DNA of 64,000 nucleotides from assembly GCA_965659675.1 (NCBI GenBank), contig CBFHWY010000001.1, forward strand, positions 62,001 through 126,000, in the 5' to 3' direction. The notes under the pieces were generated by a model that had not been told where the DNA came from, ran no database searches, and saw nothing but the letters and a program-made list of their open reading frames with translations. How positions within the stretch are numbered: position 1 is the stretch's first letter; the number at the start of each line of letters is the position of its first letter. Shown one piece after another: positions 51,228-59,992 of the stretch. The stretch is from CBFHWY01 sp965659675. Its GTDB lineage: Bacteria; Bacteroidota; Bacteroidia; Flavobacteriales_G; Salibacteraceae. The position numbers were made by a program, and so were the translations under genes.

Positions 51228-52382
51228 ATGAAATTCAATGGCTCCGTCAGCTCAAAGCTCCCTCGTGTAGGGACCACGATCTTCACCACAATGTCTGCCT
51301 TGTCGGCAGAACATGGGGCGATCAATCTTTCACAAGGATTCCCAGACTTTGGCATTGATCCCAGACTTATCGATCTTGTTGGTCAGAAGATGAGGTCTGA
51401 CCTCAACCAATACGCCCCGATGCAAGGCGCTTTAGCATTGCGAGAGGCGATTGCAAAAAAAGTAGAAGACACCTATGGGGTTTCATACGACCCAGAGAAA
51501 GAGATCACAGTAACCGCAGGGGCCACACAGGCGATCTATACCGCCATTACGGCATTGGTTCAGGAAGGAGATGAGGTGATTCTTTTCACTCCTGCCTATG
51601 ATTGTTATGAGCCAACCGTAAAGCTCTGTGGTGCTGAACCTGTTTATGTACAACTTAAATATCCAGACTATAAAGTTGACTGGTCGGAGGTGAAAAAACT
51701 GGTGAATAGAAGAACCAGAATGATCATCATCAACACGCCTCACAACCCAACAGGACAAATATTGGGTGAGGATGACCTAAAGCAATTAGACCGGATAACA
51801 GCAGGAAATGACATCTTGGTTCTTTCTGATGAAGTTTATGAGCACATCACATTCGATAATCAAAAGCACGAAAGTGTGTGTCGCTACAAGAACCTGAGAG
51901 AGAGAAGTTTTGCTATTTACTCTTTCGGCAAGACCTTTCATTGTACGGGATGGAAACTTGGCTATTGTTTGGCGCCAGAAAACCTGATGAAAGAATTCAG
52001 AAAGGTGCACCAGTTCAATGTGTTTGCTGTTAATCATCCATTGCAGGCTGCTCTTGCAGACTATATTTCAGAGCCTGAAAATTATCGGCACATTCCGGCC
52101 TTTTATCAAAACAAGAGAGATCTCTTCGCCAATATGCTCTCGGGGAGTCGCTTTGAGATCATCCCTTCAAAAGGAAGTTACTTTCAATTGGTATCCTACA
52201 AGGAAATATCAGACGAAAAAGACACAGATTTTTGTCAGCGGATAACAAAAGAACACGGTGTTTCTGCCATTCCCGTTTCCGTTTTTTATCACAACCCGGT
52301 TTATGAGCAGGTCATCCGACTTTGTTTTGCAAAGAAGGATGAAACACTTCAAAAGGCTTCTGAAATATTATGCAGGATCTAA
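51228..52382 (+). CDS. PLP-dependent class I/II aminotransferase (YbdL/KAT-like)
   Basis: This 384-residue enzyme has the fold-type I pattern: 'INLSQGFPDFGID' at the N terminus, 'VTAGATQAIYTAITALVQEG', 'INTPHNPTGQIL' , 'VLSDEVYEHITFD' (PLP-binding Asp, Tyr) and the Schiff-base Lys in 'YSFGKTFHCTGWKLGYC'. It resembles methionine/glutamine aminotransferases such as YbdL and kynurenine aminotransferase. The 3' end overlaps the next gene, a predicted omega-amidase, by 13 bases, which supports glutamine as amino donor (see findings). Confidence 0.92.
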   Translation: MKFNGSVSSKLPRVGTTIFTTMSALSAEHGAINLSQGFPDFGIDPRLIDLVGQKMRSDLNQYAPMQGALALREAIAKKVEDTYGVSYDPEKEITVTAGATQAIYTAITALVQEGDEVILFTPAYDCYEPTVKLCGAEPVYVQLKYPDYKVDWSEVKKLVNRRTRMIIINTPHNPTGQILGEDDLKQLDRITAGNDILVLSDEVYEHITFDNQKHESVCRYKNLRERSFAIYSFGKTFHCTGWKLGYCLAPENLMKEFRKVHQFNVFAVNHPLQAALADYISEPENYRHIPAFYQNKRDLFANMLSGSRFEIIPSKGSYFQLVSYKEISDEKDTDFCQRITKEHGVSAIPVSVFYHNPVYEQVIRLCFAKKDETLQKASEILCRI

Positions 52383-53149
52383 AGCTTGCTCTTTTTCAGA
52401 TCGACCTGGAATGGGAAGACCCCCAGCTTAATAGAGAGAACATTGCGGCTAAGTGTGCTAATCTGGAGGATGATGTTGATCTGATCATACTACCTGAAAT
52501 GTTCACAACGGGCTTTAGCATGGAGTCTGAGAAACTTGCAGAAACAAAACCCTATACTAGCCTTTCATGGATGCAAAAGCTGAGCATAAAAACGAATAAA
52601 GCGATCACGGGAAGTATCATTGCTGAAGAAAATGGAAGTCATTTTAATCGCTTGTTCTTTGTTACGCCAGACGGAGATTCACTGACCTATGACAAACGGC
52701 ACCTATTCAGAATGGCAGGAGAGCACAACTATTTCAGTGGGGGTAAAGTGTCAAAGACCATTGAATTTCGAGGCTGGAGAATAAGGCCTTTGATCTGCTA
52801 TGACCTACGATTTCCAGTTTGGAGCCGAAATAGAGAAGATTATGATCTTTTGATCTACGTAGCTAACTGGCCAAAACCCAGATCTTCCGCCTGGCAGGCT
52901 TTGTTGAAGGCCAGGGCGATAGAGAACTATGCCTATTGCGCAGGGGTGAATCGAGTCGGGACAGATGGCAACATGGTCGACTACGAGGGGGCAAGTGCAG
53001 TGTATGACCCCAAGGGGAATAGACTTACTGAGCTTCTGCTCGAAGAAGACAAGATCATCAGAGCAAGTCTTAGCGGAACCGAGCTGCTGGCATACCGAAA
53101 AAAATTCCCTGTGCAGCTAGATGCTGATGATTTTGAGATCAAGGATTAA
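52370..53149 (+). CDS. Nitrilase-superfamily omega-amidase (YafV-like)
   Basis: This 259-residue hydrolase has the Glu-Lys-Cys triad: Glu in 'IILPEMFTTGFSM', Lys in 'TYDKRHLFRMAGEH' and Cys in 'RPLICYDLRFPVWSRN'. 'YVANWPKPRSSAWQALLKAR' and 'AIENYAYCAGVNRVGTDG' are also typical. This matches YafV/NIT2, which hydrolyse alpha-ketoglutaramate to 2-oxoglutarate and ammonia. It is translationally coupled to the aminotransferase gene. It converges on the Ig-like lipoprotein gene with an 11-base overlap. Confidence 0.92.
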   Translation: MQDLKLALFQIDLEWEDPQLNRENIAAKCANLEDDVDLIILPEMFTTGFSMESEKLAETKPYTSLSWMQKLSIKTNKAITGSIIAEENGSHFNRLFFVTPDGDSLTYDKRHLFRMAGEHNYFSGGKVSKTIEFRGWRIRPLICYDLRFPVWSRNREDYDLLIYVANWPKPRSSAWQALLKARAIENYAYCAGVNRVGTDGNMVDYEGASAVYDPKGNRLTELLLEEDKIIRASLSGTELLAYRKKFPVQLDADDFEIKD

Positions 53150-54695
53150 GCTCCCAATTCACGTCAAGGTCAAAGCTTTTCTTGAGATCCAACTCACCTT
53201 GATATTGATAAAGCGCTTCCGCTTGTATTCCCTTTAGGTAATCTCCCGTATCCCAAAAACCATTTTGGTTCTTGTCCACAAATAGCCTCATTTGATACTT
53301 GCCTGGCTTGAGGTTCTTGAATTTAAAGGGACCCTTGATACCTTTCGCCACAAAGTTTCCTTTGGCATCCAATAACTCAAGCACAATATCTTCAATTTCA
53401 GGAGTTTGAACGATCAGGTCTGGAGCCGCATTGGTGTCTAGCAGAAGGATTTTGAACCCGATACTGTCGTTGCACTGGCCTTGGGCTGTACAATATGAAG
53501 AATCCGATAAAATTAAGTTGAAGGAACCTTCAAGACTGTAAGGAATATCAAAACCACCATTAGTCATGGCCAAGCTCAAAGTATCACTTTCTCCTAGCAG
53601 TTCAAGTTCAACACCATCAAGCCATAGCACTTCTCTATGGATCTCTGGCAAAAGTTTCGTTCCCGCCAGGTGGAAATCAGGAAAGGAAGGCACGATATAG
53701 GATCTTCCTGAGTCAGGCGCCGAAAGTAGAAAAAGAGTGTCTGAATTGACACTATCTATAAGAACACTAAAAGCTAGGCTGTCATTGCTTTCTGAATGGT
53801 CAAGCGAAACGATCAAACTGTCAATTGGACTCAGAATGTCATCAAATTTCGATTTAAGATCAAAGTCAATACCTTCAATTTTGATATCTCTGATATTTTG
53901 ACTGAATTTCAGTGAGATGAATTTTTGGTCAATCTGCTTGTATTCCTTGATGTAGGTCAAGGGGTTGGCCTCTGTGAATGCCCGCAACTTCAGACTGTCT
54001 GTAGCAGAAAGTACCCTTTCATTTGAAAAGGCAATTTGTTCGTTTGGCAGGCTAAAGAGGTAATCGGCGTTTTCATCTTTCAGGGCAAACAGTTTAAATT
54101 CCTGTTCCTCAGGTAGGTAGTCAAAGCGAAAGCTCCCATTTGCATCGCTTTGGCTTAAGTAGGTGGCCTGCTTATTGTAAGGTAAACTGTCGGAATCATC
54201 CATATAGAGCATGACCCACATATCGGCAACAGCCTCTCCGGAGAAGGCATCTTCAACTGTTCCCTCAACATAACCAGAGTCCAATTCTGGCCCGGTTGAA
54301 AACACCCAAAGATTAGAATCTAAGGGATTACCTTCATTGAGGTCTTTGATGCCACTTCTGAGGGAGATCGTATATGTTGTGTTCGCCTTAAGACTGTCGA
54401 AAAATGGAATGATCAATTTTTTGCCCTTGATCTCCACCTCACTTTCCTCAGATATTGGCGGACTAATGATCAATTCAGAATTTAATTGGTTAGGCCTAAT
54501 GAATTCATCAAACTCAAGGACAAATGTTTCGCCAGAGTAGTTGACCTCGCCAAAATCCGGTGAAGCCGCAATCACTTTAGGACCTTGTTCATCTTTTGGT
54601 CCGCCACTTGGCATTCCCTGCTGGGCACAGGAGCCCATGAGTATAAGGCTAGTGACCCAAAAAGCCCCAATCAGAGCCCTGAACGAGGAGTTCAC
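53139..54695 (-). CDS. Ig-like (SbsA/Big_5) domain lipoprotein
   Basis: This ~518-residue protein has a leader and the lipobox LMGSC before 'AQQGMPSGGPKDEQGP', a start common to Bacteroidota lipoproteins with an N-terminal SbsA Ig-like domain (residues about 35-140, 'FVLEFDEFIRPNQLNSELII', 'ANTTYTISLRSGIKDLNEG'). A carboxypeptidase-regulatory-like domain follows ('SGYVEGTVEDAFSGEAVADM'), then further beta domains ending with 'KPGKYQMRLFVDKNQNGFWD'. The GTG at 54695 is chosen to give a normal leader; the frame extends to an ATG at 54749. It is probably exposed on the surface; function is unknown. Confidence 0.83.
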   Translation of the reverse strand: MNSSFRALIGAFWVTSLILMGSCAQQGMPSGGPKDEQGPKVIAASPDFGEVNYSGETFVLEFDEFIRPNQLNSELIISPPISEESEVEIKGKKLIIPFFDSLKANTTYTISLRSGIKDLNEGNPLDSNLWVFSTGPELDSGYVEGTVEDAFSGEAVADMWVMLYMDDSDSLPYNKQATYLSQSDANGSFRFDYLPEEQEFKLFALKDENADYLFSLPNEQIAFSNERVLSATDSLKLRAFTEANPLTYIKEYKQIDQKFISLKFSQNIRDIKIEGIDFDLKSKFDDILSPIDSLIVSLDHSESNDSLAFSVLIDSVNSDTLFLLSAPDSGRSYIVPSFPDFHLAGTKLLPEIHREVLWLDGVELELLGESDTLSLAMTNGGFDIPYSLEGSFNLILSDSSYCTAQGQCNDSIGFKILLLDTNAAPDLIVQTPEIEDIVLELLDAKGNFVAKGIKGPFKFKNLKPGKYQMRLFVDKNQNGFWDTGDYLKGIQAEALYQYQGELDLKKSFDLDVNWELNP

Positions 54696-55149
54696 ATATT
54701 TTTTCGAGATATTCCTGGTCGGTTTTGTCAAAAGATGAATACTTATCACTGTCTATATCGAGCACAAAAATGGTGCTATTATTTAGAATGCCAGGAACAA
54801 CAACTTCAGATTTGGACAAAGGGCTGCAGGCTATATGTCCAGGGAATTCATGCACATTATCGACCACCTGTGTGTTCTGATCGGCGGCGGCAGTTCCACA
54901 AACTCCTTTTCCAAAGCCAATTCTGCTGCAGGCAAGCGGACCTTGAAATGGCCCTAGAACCAACTCATTCCCCCTATTCAGATAAAAGCCTACCCAGAGA
55001 AAATCAAAAGTTTCCTTCAATACGGCTGTCAGGTTCGCCATGCTAGAAATGGCATCTTTTTCACCCTGAAAAAGGCTAGTTATTTGGGGCAAGAGAGATT
55101 GGTAGCATTCCTCTTTTACCAATTCATGATTAACTTTAACTTCAATCAT
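54649..55149 (-). CDS. GAF-domain free methionine-(R)-sulfoxide reductase
   Basis: This 166-residue protein has a single GAF domain with the fRMsr pattern: 'FLWVGFYLNRGNELVLGPFQ', 'PLACSRIGFGKGVCGTAAAD' and 'VDNVHEFPGHIACSPLSKSE', giving three Cys, two of which correspond to the resolving and catalytic residues. It reduces free Met-R-sulfoxide in the cytoplasm using thioredoxin. Its end overlaps the start region of the Ig-like lipoprotein gene by about 47 bases. Confidence 0.92.
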   Translation of the reverse strand: MIEVKVNHELVKEECYQSLLPQITSLFQGEKDAISSMANLTAVLKETFDFLWVGFYLNRGNELVLGPFQGPLACSRIGFGKGVCGTAAADQNTQVVDNVHEFPGHIACSPLSKSEVVVPGILNNSTIFVLDIDSDKYSSFDKTDQEYLEKICELLVQGSDWGFLGH

Positions 55150-55304
55150 GCCTCAAATCTAATCTGAAAGCTAGACATTTAGGGCATTATAGCTGTTTTT
55201 TTATTACTTTAGCGCGCCAGGACAATTTTTTTTGGATCCAGAGGCAACCATTTGAGGCAACATACGTCTTAGTGGTGCATAAAAGACACTATACGCACAA
55301 AAAA

Positions 55305-58300
55305 ATGAGGATGATGAAGAAGTTAATAATTGCACTTTTCCTTTTAACTGGACTGTTCACTTTCAATAGAGCAGAGGCTTCCCACGTTGCTGGGGCCGAT
55401 ATCACTTACGAATGTTTAGGGGGTGATACCTACCGGATCATGTTAAATGTATTTAGAGATTGTAATGGTATTGCAGCTCCGAGCTCAGTTGCCGTGAACA
55501 TTCGCAGTACCTGCGGTGGTTCTGCAAATGTTTCCATGCAACTGCAGACGTCACCATTTGTTATAGATGGTGATACGATAACGCCGAACTCCTCCAATGG
55601 TGCAATCGAGGTTTCGCAGCTTTGTCCAACAAGCCTAAACCAAAGTAAGTGTGCAGGTAGATCAAATCCATATCCAGGTATGGAGCAGTATGTATTCATA
55701 GGTACTGCTGTATTGCGACCAAGGTGTAATACCTGGACCATTAGTCACAATGTGGTGTGCTGTAGAAACACTAACCGAAACTTGAGCTCATCCTCCTCTT
55801 CGGTAATTGCGCGTTTGAATTCACAAACAGACTCATGTAATAGCTCTCCGCGTTTCGCTGCACAGCCAATTCCTTATGTGTGCGCAGGTCAGCCAGTAGT
55901 ATACAATTTTGGTGTTACTGAAACAGATGGTGACAGTCTTGTTTACAACTTCATTTGTGGTTATTCAAACTGGAATGCCGGTGCTAATACGGGTACAAAT
56001 AACATCTTTAGAGCTCCTTACAGCTGTACAAGTCCGCTTGCAGGAATTTCGATCAACCAGAGAAATGGTAAGGTAACCTTTACGCCGACAATCACAGGAA
56101 ACTGGGTATTGGTGGTAGAAGTAAGGGAGTACGATCGAAACGGTAACTTCCTGGGTTCTGTGATGCGGGATATTCTATTCGTAGTTCAAACCTGTGCGAA
56201 TCAGCAGCCGCGTCCAAAAGCGCCGATCACTGTCTTCCAGGGAACAGGATCTCAAATTGACTCAAACTCAGTGGAGGTTTGTATTGGAGAAAACTTCACC
56301 TTCGATGTGACGATTACTGATCCAAACCCGAATGATTCATTAACGCTTCGTTCAAACGTTACAAAAGTACTTCCAGGTGCAACCTTTACCTGGAGCTCAA
56401 CAGGAGATACGGCGACTGCAACAATTTCGTGGACGGCCACCCCTGTGAATGGTCTGTTCTATGGTTTCTATATCGAAGCAGATGACGGAGCCTGTCCGAT
56501 TCCAGGATTATTCTATGCGACCTATGATATAACCATTGTGAATAGTACCTATGCAGGGCCTGACCTTACAATATGTCAGAATTCGCAGTCGGCAGATATT
56601 ACGGTAACTGGTGGAAATCAATTTACCTGGAGGGCTTTACCTGGAGGTTCTGGGATAAATGTGCCTACAAACTTCTCATGTGACACCTGTCAGAATGTTC
56701 AGGCTTCACCAAACATTACTACCACCTATGAGGTGACAAGTAACCTAAGTGGTACCTGTAAGAATATTGACACAATCACTGTTAAGGTTGTGCCTGACTT
56801 CACTTTAACCGTGACGCCAGACGACACGATCTGTAATATTGATACCGTTCCGCTTTTGGCTACAGCCAGTGACCCTTCACAGAACTACACCTATAAATGG
56901 TCACCAAGAACTCGTTTAAGTAGCGATACTGTAGCGGATCCAGACATTAGAAACCTGAACCTAACTCAAACCTACAAGGTGGTGGTTACTTCAGATTCCG
57001 GATGTATTAAAGAAGATGAGGTTAAGATCACTGTTGCAGACCCATTCCCAGAGAATGTTAGAGCAGTTGCGAGCGATACCTTAATTTGCTTGAGCGATAC
57101 AGTGAACTTCAACGTGAATATGGGAAGTATTCCCGTAACGCAATGTGGTCCAGCTATATATCCTTGTCAAGGCTTTAACTCAACAAGAACTTATGGCTCT
57201 GGTACATCTACAAACGGACAAACGAGCTACACGGAACCTTCTCCATATGCTGGTTTCTTCCCAAGTGCAAGACAGCAATACCTATACCGGGCAGCTGACC
57301 TTAGAGCAGCTGGTTTGACGGCTGGAAGAATTTCTTCGCTTGGATTCTTCGTAGATAATCTAAATGGTGTGAACCCATTCTTTAATGACTACACCATTAA
57401 AATGAAGTGTACTAACCTGAACGCACTCACACGTCAGTGGGAGACAGGTTTGGTAGAGGTTCACAGTGCGAAGACTGTGACGGTCACTACGGGTTGGAAT
57501 ACGCACCAGTTCGATCAGGCATACAATTGGGATGGTAGTTCTAACCTAATAGTTGAAGTGTGTTTCTCAAACATTCTTTCAACGCCGAACAGGTCACGTC
57601 ACGCTAGAACACGATATACGTCTACTAACTATCGTGCAACAGCCTTCGGATATGATTTCTCAGGGGCAGGATGTTTCACGCCTAATCAATATGCGCTGTC
57701 ACCGTTTACGGCGATTCCAAATACACAATTCACTATCTGTACTGGAATTGACCCTGCGGGATATACATTTAACTGGTATGCTACTCCAGCTGCTAGCCCA
57801 AGTGGATTCTTTACGGCTACGAACATTGAAAACCCAGGTGCTTCTGTTAACCTAACAACTGCAGGTACTTATCATGTGGCTATTCAGGATACATTAGGCG
57901 TTTGCTTCGATACCGTGAGTATTGACGTGGATGTTGTAAGCAGATATCCAGTTACACCTAATACGGCTGGTCCTTTCTGTGTGGATTCAGGATGGAGACA
58001 AATGATTGCTCCAACACCTTATAATATTATCCCACGGCCAGGTGGAGGTTTCTGGTCAGGTCCAGGTATTATTAATGACTCCTTAGGCTTGTTTGACCCT
58101 CAACTTGCAGGACAAGGAACACATACTGTGAAGTATGAAGTGAAAGGGGATGCCTGTGCAGCGGAAGATAGTATACAGGTAGATGTGGTAGGAAGACCGG
58201 ATCCAACATTTGCTGAAGGTCCATTCTGTGAAAAGGATGCGATTAATACGCTAGACACAAACGCTGCTCACCTAAGAGGATACTTCATCGTAACTTATGG

Positions 58301-59888
58301 ACCGGGTGCGTCTGATACAACGAATAATTTCGATGCGACAAATCCAAACATCAATGCTCCTGATAGCGTACCCGTTACTTACTGGGCGTTTAATGGATGT
58401 TGGAATGATACTACTATCGGTATTAAAGTAGACAAGCAATTTGATGCTACCATTGGAACATTTGGACCTTATTGTGCGAATGATGAAGACACCATTCAGC
58501 TTACTGCAGCTGATCAAGGTGGAGTTTGGTCTGGACCGGGTATTGTAGGAACAGACGGCAAGTTTGTACCACGTGCTGCATGGATTGGTTCTCATACCAT
58601 TACAGTAGATAGCACAGGATACTGTGGTAACACTGGAACAACTACGATTGTAGTACCGGACACGATTTTACCTACTATCCTTGACCCAGGACCAATGTGT
58701 GATGACGGAGGCCCAGAATGGTCTAGTCCTAAAGAAGTGTTTGGGGTGCCATCAAATGGTCGATGGGCTGCTTCAGGTACACCACCATGGATGCCGTTTA
58801 CGCTGCAAGCCTTGTTTGTGCCATCGGCAGTAACATCTGCAGGAGGTTATGGAAATTATCCCTTATACTACACTGTAGCTGATACGATCAGCCAGGCGCC
58901 AAGAAGAATATGTCGTTACACGGATACATTGGAGATCGTTTTCTCTAAGTCTCCAGAACCGCCAACAGTGCTTGAGGACTTTAACTTCTGTGAAGGAACA
59001 AGAGTGGCTGGTATGAGTGTATTGTACGATTCAACTTCTAATAATCAGGTGATCTGGTTTGAGGATCCAACCAATGTGAATGTATTTGATACAATTAGCA
59101 ATCAGCCTACATTGAACACAAACAGATTGGCTGTAAATGATGGCTTCTTTTATGCTCGTCAAAGAGACCCAGACGGTTGTATCAGTGCTGCACTTGAAGT
59201 ACCTTATTTCGTAAGGAAGAATCCAATCGCTGCATTCGATGTTGATCCAGTGAAGGTTCAGATCCCAGGTGATCTATCTCTGATCAATAGAAGTGAAGAG
59301 GAAAGCAATCCTATCATTGCGCCAGACCTTCTTACAGAATACAGATGGAGAGTTTGGAGATGGGGTTATGACAATAATGCAAATGATTATCTGATCCCTG
59401 CGAACAGAGATACCGCAGCTAACATCGTTGGGTATGCTAAGGATACTACCTTGAGCTTCGACGGATTGAGCTATGCTTCAAATTGGGGATTCTATACCGT
59501 AGAACTTCGAGTTGAAACGGAATGGGGTTGCTTTGATATAGATACCTTCCAGTTCGAAGTGGATCCATTGATCGACTTTGAGATACCTAACGTGTTCACT
59601 CCACCAGCTGTTGGTGCAGCTGAAGGGGATAAGGTGAACGATACCTTCTTGAAAGAAGAAAAACTACTCGGACTTGAATACCTTGAGGGTGTGATCTACA
59701 ACCGTTGGGGACGTAAAGTCAAAGATTTGAAATACGAAGTTGGTGGCGATATCCAAACAGCCCTATGGGATGGTGGAGACAGCGAAGACGGAGTATACTA
59801 TTACGTGATCAAGATCAAAACACTGGCCGATGCTACCGAAGAGCAAGTCTTCAAAGGATGGGTCACGCTGATCAGAGAGCGTAACTAA
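55305..59888 (+). CDS. Giant secreted protein with type B T9SS (gliding motility-associated) C-terminal domain
   Basis: This ~1,527-residue protein has the leader 'MKKLIIALFLLTGLFTFNRA' after a few residues and then 'EASHVAGADITYECLGGDTY', a start shared by many large Bacteroidota surface proteins. Further domains: Ig/PKD-like at 300-600; a beta-sandwich at about 620-800 ('ARQQYLYRAADLRAAGLTAG', 'NTHQFDQAYNWDGSSNLIVE'); two 'GGxWSGPGI' repeats at about 905 and 1085; and a CHU_C type B domain ('IPNVFTPPAVGAAEGD ... VIYNRWGRKVKDLKY'). The start could also be at 55272. The surface role is unknown; the next gene is its paralog. Confidence 0.9.
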   Translation: MRMMKKLIIALFLLTGLFTFNRAEASHVAGADITYECLGGDTYRIMLNVFRDCNGIAAPSSVAVNIRSTCGGSANVSMQLQTSPFVIDGDTITPNSSNGAIEVSQLCPTSLNQSKCAGRSNPYPGMEQYVFIGTAVLRPRCNTWTISHNVVCCRNTNRNLSSSSSSVIARLNSQTDSCNSSPRFAAQPIPYVCAGQPVVYNFGVTETDGDSLVYNFICGYSNWNAGANTGTNNIFRAPYSCTSPLAGISINQRNGKVTFTPTITGNWVLVVEVREYDRNGNFLGSVMRDILFVVQTCANQQPRPKAPITVFQGTGSQIDSNSVEVCIGENFTFDVTITDPNPNDSLTLRSNVTKVLPGATFTWSSTGDTATATISWTATPVNGLFYGFYIEADDGACPIPGLFYATYDITIVNSTYAGPDLTICQNSQSADITVTGGNQFTWRALPGGSGINVPTNFSCDTCQNVQASPNITTTYEVTSNLSGTCKNIDTITVKVVPDFTLTVTPDDTICNIDTVPLLATASDPSQNYTYKWSPRTRLSSDTVADPDIRNLNLTQTYKVVVTSDSGCIKEDEVKITVADPFPENVRAVASDTLICLSDTVNFNVNMGSIPVTQCGPAIYPCQGFNSTRTYGSGTSTNGQTSYTEPSPYAGFFPSARQQYLYRAADLRAAGLTAGRISSLGFFVDNLNGVNPFFNDYTIKMKCTNLNALTRQWETGLVEVHSAKTVTVTTGWNTHQFDQAYNWDGSSNLIVEVCFSNILSTPNRSRHARTRYTSTNYRATAFGYDFSGAGCFTPNQYALSPFTAIPNTQFTICTGIDPAGYTFNWYATPAASPSGFFTATNIENPGASVNLTTAGTYHVAIQDTLGVCFDTVSIDVDVVSRYPVTPNTAGPFCVDSGWRQMIAPTPYNIIPRPGGGFWSGPGIINDSLGLFDPQLAGQGTHTVKYEVKGDACAAEDSIQVDVVGRPDPTFAEGPFCEKDAINTLDTNAAHLRGYFIVTYGPGASDTTNNFDATNPNINAPDSVPVTYWAFNGCWNDTTIGIKVDKQFDATIGTFGPYCANDEDTIQLTAADQGGVWSGPGIVGTDGKFVPRAAWIGSHTITVDSTGYCGNTGTTTIVVPDTILPTILDPGPMCDDGGPEWSSPKEVFGVPSNGRWAASGTPPWMPFTLQALFVPSAVTSAGGYGNYPLYYTVADTISQAPRRICRYTDTLEIVFSKSPEPPTVLEDFNFCEGTRVAGMSVLYDSTSNNQVIWFEDPTNVNVFDTISNQPTLNTNRLAVNDGFFYARQRDPDGCISAALEVPYFVRKNPIAAFDVDPVKVQIPGDLSLINRSEEESNPIIAPDLLTEYRWRVWRWGYDNNANDYLIPANRDTAANIVGYAKDTTLSFDGLSYASNWGFYTVELRVETEWGCFDIDTFQFEVDPLIDFEIPNVFTPPAVGAAEGDKVNDTFLKEEKLLGLEYLEGVIYNRWGRKVKDLKYEVGGDIQTALWDGGDSEDGVYYYVIKIKTLADATEEQVFKGWVTLIRERN

Positions 59889-59894
59889 ACGTTG

Positions 59895-59926
59895 TTTGGT
59901 GCTTGCGAATTTTCGCAAGCACCAAA
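59895..59926 (+). terminator. Perfect 15-bp hairpin between the two giant paralogs
   Basis: TTTGGTGCTTGCGAA pairs perfectly with TTCGCAAGCACCAAA around a TT loop, 6 bases after the stop of the first gene. There is no long T-run (TAATTAT follows), so termination may be weak or the hairpin may protect the 3' end. Confidence 0.7.
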
Positions 59927-59992
59927 TAATTATCCTCCTAACCTCAATTGAACTTTATTACTTGTTTGACGTAAAACAGAAAGGAGCCCGAT

